A DNA stretch of 8,518 nucleotides from a bacterium HR27 (GTDB taxonomy: Bacteria; Chloroflexota; Chloroflexia; Thermomicrobiales; Thermomicrobiaceae): contig BEID01000037.1 in NCBI GenBank assembly GCA_002898975.1, forward strand, positions 1 through 8,518, written 5' to 3'. Below the pieces are notes generated by a model. It ran no database searches. It saw only the letters and a program-made list of their open reading frames with translations, and was not told the DNA's origin. Shown in pieces: positions 5,711-8,518 of this stretch. Numbering within the stretch: position 1 is the stretch's first letter; each line of letters opens with the position of its first letter. Both the position numbers and the translations under genes were made by a program.

Positions 5711-7306
5711 ATGGCAGCTGACCTCATCCTACGCAACGCGACCGTTCGCACCCTCGATCCAGCTCGACCGCTGGCGCGCGCACTGAGTATCTGGTGCGGT
5801 CGCATCCTGGCAGTCGGCGATGAGCAGACCGTGCTGCAGGACGCTAGCCCAGTGACGCGCGTCCTCGATCTCGCGGGGGCGACGGTGTTGCCAGCATTCG
5901 ACGATGCGCACTGTCATCCGATCGGCTTCGGTCTCTCGCTCGAATGGGTCGACGTTTCGCCCGACGTTGCCCCGACGCTGGAGACACTGCTGGCGCGCCT
6001 CGCAGAGGCAACGCGCGAAACGCCGCCCGACCGCTGGCTTTTGGCACGCGGCTATGACGACTCGCGCCTGGATGTGCGGCGGCACCCCACGCGCTGGGAA
6101 CTCGACACGGTGACCGGTGACCGACCGACGATCGTGATCCGTACCTGCGGCCATATGCTGGTCGCCAACAGCGCCGCGCTCGCCCGTGCCGGCATCACTC
6201 GCCAGACCCCTGACCCGGAAGGTGGCCGCATCGTGCGCGACGCGACCGGCGAGCCGACCGGACTCTTGCAAGAGCGCGCCCAGGAACTCGTACGCCAGCT
6301 GATTCCCGAGCCGACAGTAGCCGACCTCGAGCGCGCTCTGCGCCGCGCAGGCGAGCGATTCCTGGCACTCGGCATCACCTCGGTCACCGAAGCAGGAATC
6401 AGTCGTCCCGAGGAGCTCCAGGCTTACCAGAATCTCCATCAGCGTGGTGCGCTACCGGTGCGCGCACGCGTGATGCTGCTCATCGATCAGTTGCTGGAGC
6501 CGGCCGAACGGCTCGGGCTCCGCAGCAGCTTCGGTGACGACTGGTTGCGGATCGGCCCGTTCAAGCTGTTCCAGGACGGCGCCGGTGGTGCGCGCACGGC
6601 CGCCATGAGCATCCCCTACCCTGGCGAACCGGAGAACTACGGTATCGCCTATTACACGCAGGAGCAGCTGGACGAGGCATTCCGGCGCGTCGCCCGGCTC
6701 GGCTGCCAGGCAGCCGCGCACGCCATCGGCGATCGCGCGATCGAGATGGTTCTGACTGCCTACGAGCGGGCGCTGGCAGACTACCCCCTTCCTGATCACC
6801 GTTGGCGCATCGAGCATTGCGGCATGCTGCGGCCGGATCTGCTCGACCGGATGGCGCGGCTCGGCGTCGTGGCTGTTCCGCAACCTGGCTTCGGCTATTA
6901 CCTCGGTGATGCCTACCTGCGTAACTTCAGCGACGACTGGCTCGCGCTCGCCTACCCGACGCGCGCCTGGTTGGAACGCGGTATCCCGGTCGCCTTCAGC
7001 TCCGACGCACCGGTCATTCCGCCTGATCCCTGGGTCGGCATTCAAGCGGCGGTGCTCCGACGCACACGAACCGGCCAGCCGTTCGGGCCAGCGCAACGCG
7101 TCGACGTCCTGGACGCGCTCCGCCTCTACACCAGCGGTGGGGCCTACGCCCACTTCGAAGAAGACCGGAAAGGTCGGATCGCGCCGGGATTTCTCGCCGA
7201 TCTCGTCGTGGTCGACCGTGATCCACTCTCCGTAAGCCCGGAGGAGTTGACGATGATCCGGACGCTCATGACCATCGTGGACGGACGACTCGCCTGGGAA
7301 GCCTGA
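5711..7306 (+). CDS. YtcJ-type metal-dependent amidohydrolase (Amidohydro_3), second of a tandem pair
   Basis: The product is 531 residues from the ATG at 5711; a GTG at 5708 is a less likely start. The active-site set is complete and nearly superimposes on the upstream copy: His67 and His69 in DAHCHP, Lys285 in FKLFQDG, His337 in AHAIGD, His369 in RIEHC and Asp432 in SSDAPV. Two conserved 20-residue blocks compared by eye give 14/20 (around the HxH motif) and 13/20 (ARGYD..L..RRHPTR..L) identical residues, so the pair are clear paralogues but not recent copies. They differ most after the DG motif (AGGARTAAMSIPYPGEPENYG here) and around residues 385-410 (PQPGFGYYLGDAYLRNFS), places likely to shape the substrate pocket. 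The C-terminus KGRIAPGFLADLVVVDRDPL is standard for the fold. The 18-nt gap implies co-transcription with the first copy. Confidence 0.92.
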   Translation: MAADLILRNATVRTLDPARPLARALSIWCGRILAVGDEQTVLQDASPVTRVLDLAGATVLPAFDDAHCHPIGFGLSLEWVDVSPDVAPTLETLLARLAEATRETPPDRWLLARGYDDSRLDVRRHPTRWELDTVTGDRPTIVIRTCGHMLVANSAALARAGITRQTPDPEGGRIVRDATGEPTGLLQERAQELVRQLIPEPTVADLERALRRAGERFLALGITSVTEAGISRPEELQAYQNLHQRGALPVRARVMLLIDQLLEPAERLGLRSSFGDDWLRIGPFKLFQDGAGGARTAAMSIPYPGEPENYGIAYYTQEQLDEAFRRVARLGCQAAAHAIGDRAIEMVLTAYERALADYPLPDHRWRIEHCGMLRPDLLDRMARLGVVAVPQPGFGYYLGDAYLRNFSDDWLALAYPTRAWLERGIPVAFSSDAPVIPPDPWVGIQAAVLRRTRTGQPFGPAQRVDVLDALRLYTSGGAYAHFEEDRKGRIAPGFLADLVVVDRDPLSVSPEELTMIRTLMTIVDGRLAWEA

Positions 7307-7313
7307 AACGCAG

Positions 7314-7319
7314 TATGCT
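7314..7319 (+). promoter_or_regulatory. Possible -10 element (TATGCT) before the UPF0173 hydrolase gene
   Basis: TATGCT (4 of 6 to TATAAT) lies 45 nt upstream of the ATG in the 58-bp spacer after the second amidohydrolase. It has the same TAnnCT form as the hexamers at 2777 and 4055. I see no matching -35. Confidence 0.25.
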
Positions 7320-7364
7320 GTCCTCGAGCAGGTTACGGCGAGTGCGAAGGGAGGGACGACTGCG

Positions 7365-8051
7365 ATGGCAGTGACGGTGCGGTATCTCGGGCATGCAGCG
7401 TTTGCCCTCGAAGCGGACGGGAAACAGGTCGTCATCGACCCCTTCCTGACCGGGAACCCCAAGGCTGCAGCTCGTCCAGATGAACTCAATCCGGTGGCGA
7501 TCCTGCTCACCCACGCGCACGCCGACCACGTGGGGGATGCCGTCGCCATTTCCAAGCGCACCAAGGCCCCGGTCATCGCCACCTTCGAACTGGCGACATA
7601 CCTCCAGCAGCAAGGTGCTGAGGCGATTCCGGCGAACCATGGAGGAACCGTGCGCTTCGACGGTGGCACGGTCAAGCTCGTTCCAGCTTGGCACACCTCC
7701 TCGTACGGCGAGCAGTTCCTGGCGCCGGGTGTTCCGGCCGGCCTCGTCGTGCGGATGGGCGGCAAGACGCTCTACTTCGCGGGCGATACCTGTCTGTTCG
7801 GCGACATGGCACTCATCGGCGAGGAAGGACTCGACTTCGCCGCCCTGCCGATCGGTGACCATTTCACGATGGGACCGGCCGACGCCGTCAAGGCCGTCAA
7901 ACTGCTCAAGCCCCAGATCGTCGTGCCGTGTCACTACAACACGTTCCCGTTGATCGAGCAGGATCCGGTCGCCTTCGCGCAAGCGGTCATGGCGCAAACC
8001 AGTGCTCGGTGCATCGTGCTCCAGCCCGGCGAGCAGTTGACGCTGCAGTGA
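7365..8051 (+). CDS. UPF0173 family metal-dependent hydrolase (metallo-beta-lactamase fold)
   Basis: The product is 228 residues, the usual length for UPF0173 (B. subtilis YtkL type). AGGGAGGG at 7348-7355 lies 9 nt before the ATG. The protein begins VRYLGHAAF (His10) and IDPFLTGNP, both family hallmarks. It then shows the full metal site: His50, His52, Asp54 and His55 in HAHADH, His110 in AWHTSS, Asp141 in FAGDT, His166 in GDHFTMGP and His190 in PCHYNTFP. These fit a two-metal hydrolase. The physiological substrate of this family is not established to my knowledge, so none is assigned. There is no signal peptide. The TGA stop overlaps a GTG start candidate of the exonuclease gene (GTGA). Confidence 0.93.
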   Translation: MAVTVRYLGHAAFALEADGKQVVIDPFLTGNPKAAARPDELNPVAILLTHAHADHVGDAVAISKRTKAPVIATFELATYLQQQGAEAIPANHGGTVRFDGGTVKLVPAWHTSSYGEQFLAPGVPAGLVVRMGGKTLYFAGDTCLFGDMALIGEEGLDFAALPIGDHFTMGPADAVKAVKLLKPQIVVPCHYNTFPLIEQDPVAFAQAVMAQTSARCIVLQPGEQLTLQ

Positions 8052-8518
8052 GCGTCATGGGCCGACAGCGGCAGGCACGCGAGTGGGCACGGTGGGTCGT
8101 TTCGACTCCCGGCATCGTGATTCTCGATACCGAAACGACCGGTATCGGTTCCTGCGACGAGGTGATCGAGCTTGCAGTACTCGACGCGCACGGGCGTGTC
8201 CTCCTCGACACGCTCGTGCGTCCGACTTGTCCTATCGATCCCGGTGCAGCCCGCGTTCACGGGCTCACCGAGGCGATCCTCGCCAGCGCACCCGAGTGGC
8301 CGTTGGTCTATCGTGAGCTGCTCAGCATCCTGCGACACAGTCGCTGTGCCGTGACGTACAACGCGTCGTTCGATCGCCGGCTCCTCGAGCAAACCTGTAG
8401 CCGCCATGGGCTGCCACCTCCGCAACTCGACTGGCACTGCGCGATGCGCCGCTTCGCTGAGTACGCTGGCCGACCGGTCGTCGATTCGTGGCGTGCGTAT
8501 CACCGACTGGCCGAGGCG
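8048..8518 (+). CDS. DEDD-family 3'-5' exonuclease (DnaQ-like), N-terminal part (3' truncated)
   Basis: The frame is open to the right edge and encodes about 154-157 residues. Two starts are possible: GTG at 8048, overlapping the previous stop as GTGA, or ATG at 8057 in the same frame. Neither has a strong Shine-Dalgarno sequence; the 4-bp overlap mildly favours GTG. Numbered from the ATG, Exo I is VILDTETTG with Asp24 and Glu26. The typical R.HGLT segment is at residues 66-71. Exo II is TYNASFDRRLL with Asp106. The Exo III block (H...D) would lie past the edge, so DEDDh versus DEDDy cannot be seen directly, though the overall pattern is that of DnaQ/epsilon-type DEDDh enzymes. It would degrade DNA or RNA from the 3' end in the cytoplasm. 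Whether it stands alone or is fused to another domain is unknown. Confidence 0.88.
   Translation, partial: MSVMGRQRQAREWARWVVSTPGIVILDTETTGIGSCDEVIELAVLDAHGRVLLDTLVRPTCPIDPGAARVHGLTEAILASAPEWPLVYRELLSILRHSRCAVTYNASFDRRLLEQTCSRHGLPPPQLDWHCAMRRFAEYAGRPVVDSWRAYHRLAEA

Noticed and set aside
6452..7765. Antisense open frame (437 codons) over the second amidohydrolase and the UPF0173 hydrolase
   Set aside because: Both underlying + strand genes have complete catalytic motif sets. The antisense product has none.

Overview
All eight genes in this 8.5 kb window lie on the + strand and are tightly packed: six are complete and one is cut at each edge. The DNA is GC-rich with strong G/C third-position bias throughout, and I see no tRNA, rRNA, IS element, CRISPR array or base-composition break. 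A lipoprotein joining a Thr/Pro-rich linker, a C39-like peptidase domain and TPRs resembles proteins I associate with Chloroflexota. With the high GC this suggests a Thermomicrobia-like Chloroflexota bacterium (Thermomicrobium/Sphaerobacter type). That assignment is an inference; another high-GC phylum is possible.

Layout. (1) Bases 2-529 hold the C-terminal part of a Cys/Met-metabolism PLP enzyme (cystathionine gamma-synthase / methionine gamma-lyase superfamily). (2) A 193-bp spacer carries a plausible sigma70-type promoter. (3) A class V aminotransferase-fold PLP enzyme (723-1919) overlaps by 4 bp a cytoplasmic CE4 (NodB) deacetylase of PuuE/HpPgdA-like type (1916-2752). (4) A 67-bp spacer leads to the C39-TPR lipoprotein (2820-4034). 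(5) Two paralogous YtcJ-type amidohydrolases lie in tandem (4088-5692 and 5711-7306) with almost superimposable active-site positions. (6) A UPF0173 metallo-beta-lactamase-fold hydrolase (7365-8051) overlaps by 4 bp the start of a DEDD-type 3'-5' exonuclease that runs off the right edge.

How the genes may work together. Five genes in a row apart from the lipoprotein encode enzymes of families that act on amino groups or C-N bonds: two PLP enzymes, a CE4 amide hydrolase and two amidohydrolases. A role in catabolism or salvage of acylated amines or amino-acid derivatives is possible, but no substrate can be read from the sequence. The lipoprotein would act outside the membrane. The metallo-hydrolase and exonuclease look like a separate, housekeeping-type pair.

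The window looks like ordinary metabolic chromosome, and I found no convincing new system. The points most worth checking are the duplicated amidohydrolase pair, the lipoprotein with its non-standard NNCAAV catalytic-Cys context, the class V enzyme that lacks the desulfurase Cys loop, and a 7-bp inverted repeat that could mask a ribosome binding site just before the first amidohydrolase.
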